The translations under genes and the position numbers were made by a program. Shown here piece after piece: positions 63,404 through 64,000 of a stretch of 64,000 nucleotides of DNA. The notes under the pieces were generated by a model. That model worked only from the letters and a program-made list of their open reading frames with translations. It searched no databases and was not told the origin of the DNA. The stretch spans positions 361,231 to 425,230 of the forward strand of contig JAMIFM010000010.1 in the NCBI GenBank assembly GCA_035906255.1, in the 5' to 3' direction. This DNA is from SB11 sp035906255. Its GTDB lineage: Bacteria > Bacteroidota > Bacteroidia > UBA8524. Numbering within the stretch: position 1 is the stretch's first letter; every line of letters starts with the position of its first letter.

Positions 63404-64000
63404 CATAGGTATTTAGCGTAAAAGTTATTGCGGTACTTAAACTAGTTCAGCATGACTTTCCACCCCCTGCCCCGCAGCGGGGGACATTGAACGGTGTGCG
63501 GGCATTAGCTCTCGACGAGTAGATAATATAGGCCTGCACTCCAATGTCCTCCTCTAAGAGGAGGATTCAGGAGGAGGAATCTATCATCCCGAGTCAAGCT
63601 CGGGAACTCATAGGTATTTAGCTTATATAGTTATTAAGATACTGAAACTACTTCAGCATGACTTTCTGCCCCGCAGCGGGAGACATTGAACGGCCTACGG
63701 GTATTAGTTCTCGGAGAGTAGATAATATAGGCCTGCACTCCAATGTCCTCCTCTAAGAGGAGGATTCAGGAGGAGGAATCTATCATCCCGAGACAAGCTA
63801 GGGAACTCATAGGTATTTAGCTTATATAGTTATTAAGATACTGAAACTACTTCATCATGACTTTCTGCCCCCGCCAGCGGTGGACATTGAACTGCGTGCG
63901 GGTATTAGCTCTCGAAGAGTAGATAATATAGGCCTGCACTCCAATGTCCTCCTCTAAGAGGAGGATTCAGGAGGAGGAATCTATTATCCCGAGTCAAGCT
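63404..64000. repeat. Three tandem copies of an about 200-bp non-coding repeat (last cut by the window edge)
   Basis: Copies start at about 63404, 63609 and 63808 with the block CATAGGTATTTAG. Each contains a near-palindrome CCTCCTCT-A-AGAGGAGG, a second AGGAGGAGG block, and a CCCGAG/CTCGGG stem. Spacing between equivalent points is 199-205 bases. The copies differ by scattered changes and short indels. No reading frame spans them. Confidence 0.85.

Overview
The window is chromosomal DNA of a Bacteroidota bacterium. Three things show this: many secreted proteins end in type A or type B (CHU_C-like) type IX secretion sorting domains; a TonB-dependent receptor is paired with a DUF4249 lipoprotein; and promoters carry the Bacteroidota -7 box TAnnTTTG. 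Base composition is moderately AT-rich. I cannot name a genus; the secretome resembles free-living Sphingobacteriia, Chitinophagia or Flavobacteriia rather than gut Bacteroides.

Layout. 1-3.0 kb: a secreted beta-propeller (BNR/VPS10-like) protein. 3.1-5.8 kb: tRNA-Arg(CCG) and a probable integrated element. Its large serine recombinase reads into the tRNA gene, followed by a small conserved protein and a degenerate GIY-YIG-like protein. 5.9-13.1 kb: a 1496-residue secreted beta-helix protein and four tandem paralogous lipoproteins in an A-B-A-B order. 13.7-24.9 kb: a complete type I-B CRISPR-Cas system. It has 37 repeats counting degenerate ones, a leader with Bacteroidota promoter boxes, and cas6-cas8b-cas7-cas5-cas3-cas4-cas1-cas2 on the minus strand. 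The old end of the array carries internal segmental duplications. 25.0-27.4 kb: a poorly coding region with strong palindromes, a 42-residue ORF, and a decayed Rhs toxin tip followed by an intact small membrane protein that may be its immunity protein.

27.6-31.4 kb: a Reg_prop/Y_Y_Y sensor histidine kinase overlapping a LytTR response regulator, with an unusual 8-bp tandem repeat upstream. 31.4-44.9 kb: three T9SS cargo proteins (621, 2166 and 1046 residues, the last a subtilisin-like protease), with a DUF2721 membrane protein and an exopolyphosphatase-like protein between them. 44.9-50.1 kb: a minus-strand operon of kynurenine 3-monooxygenase, a TerB/DnaJ-like protein, a DUF4440-like protein, TruA and an ABC exporter. 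50.2-58.4 kb: two tandem PKD proteins with CHU_C ends. 58.4-62.8 kb: a TPR lipoprotein and the DUF4249/TonB receptor pair. 63.0-64.0 kb: a small DUF4406-like protein and a roughly 200-bp tandem repeat that runs off the window.

Functionally the window combines surface and secretion functions (T9SS cargo, TonB uptake, outer-membrane lipoproteins), a mobile or defence region (integrase, CRISPR-Cas, Rhs remnant), and a few housekeeping genes. The CRISPR-Cas system belongs to a known class. The less explained items are the duplicated units inside the array, the palindrome families at 5.1-5.4 and 25.0-25.2 kb, the Rhs tip with its candidate immunity gene, the 8-bp repeat before the kinase, and the A-B-A-B lipoproteins. 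All domain names are from reading the sequence, without database searches. Coordinates of short sites were counted by hand and may be off by a base.
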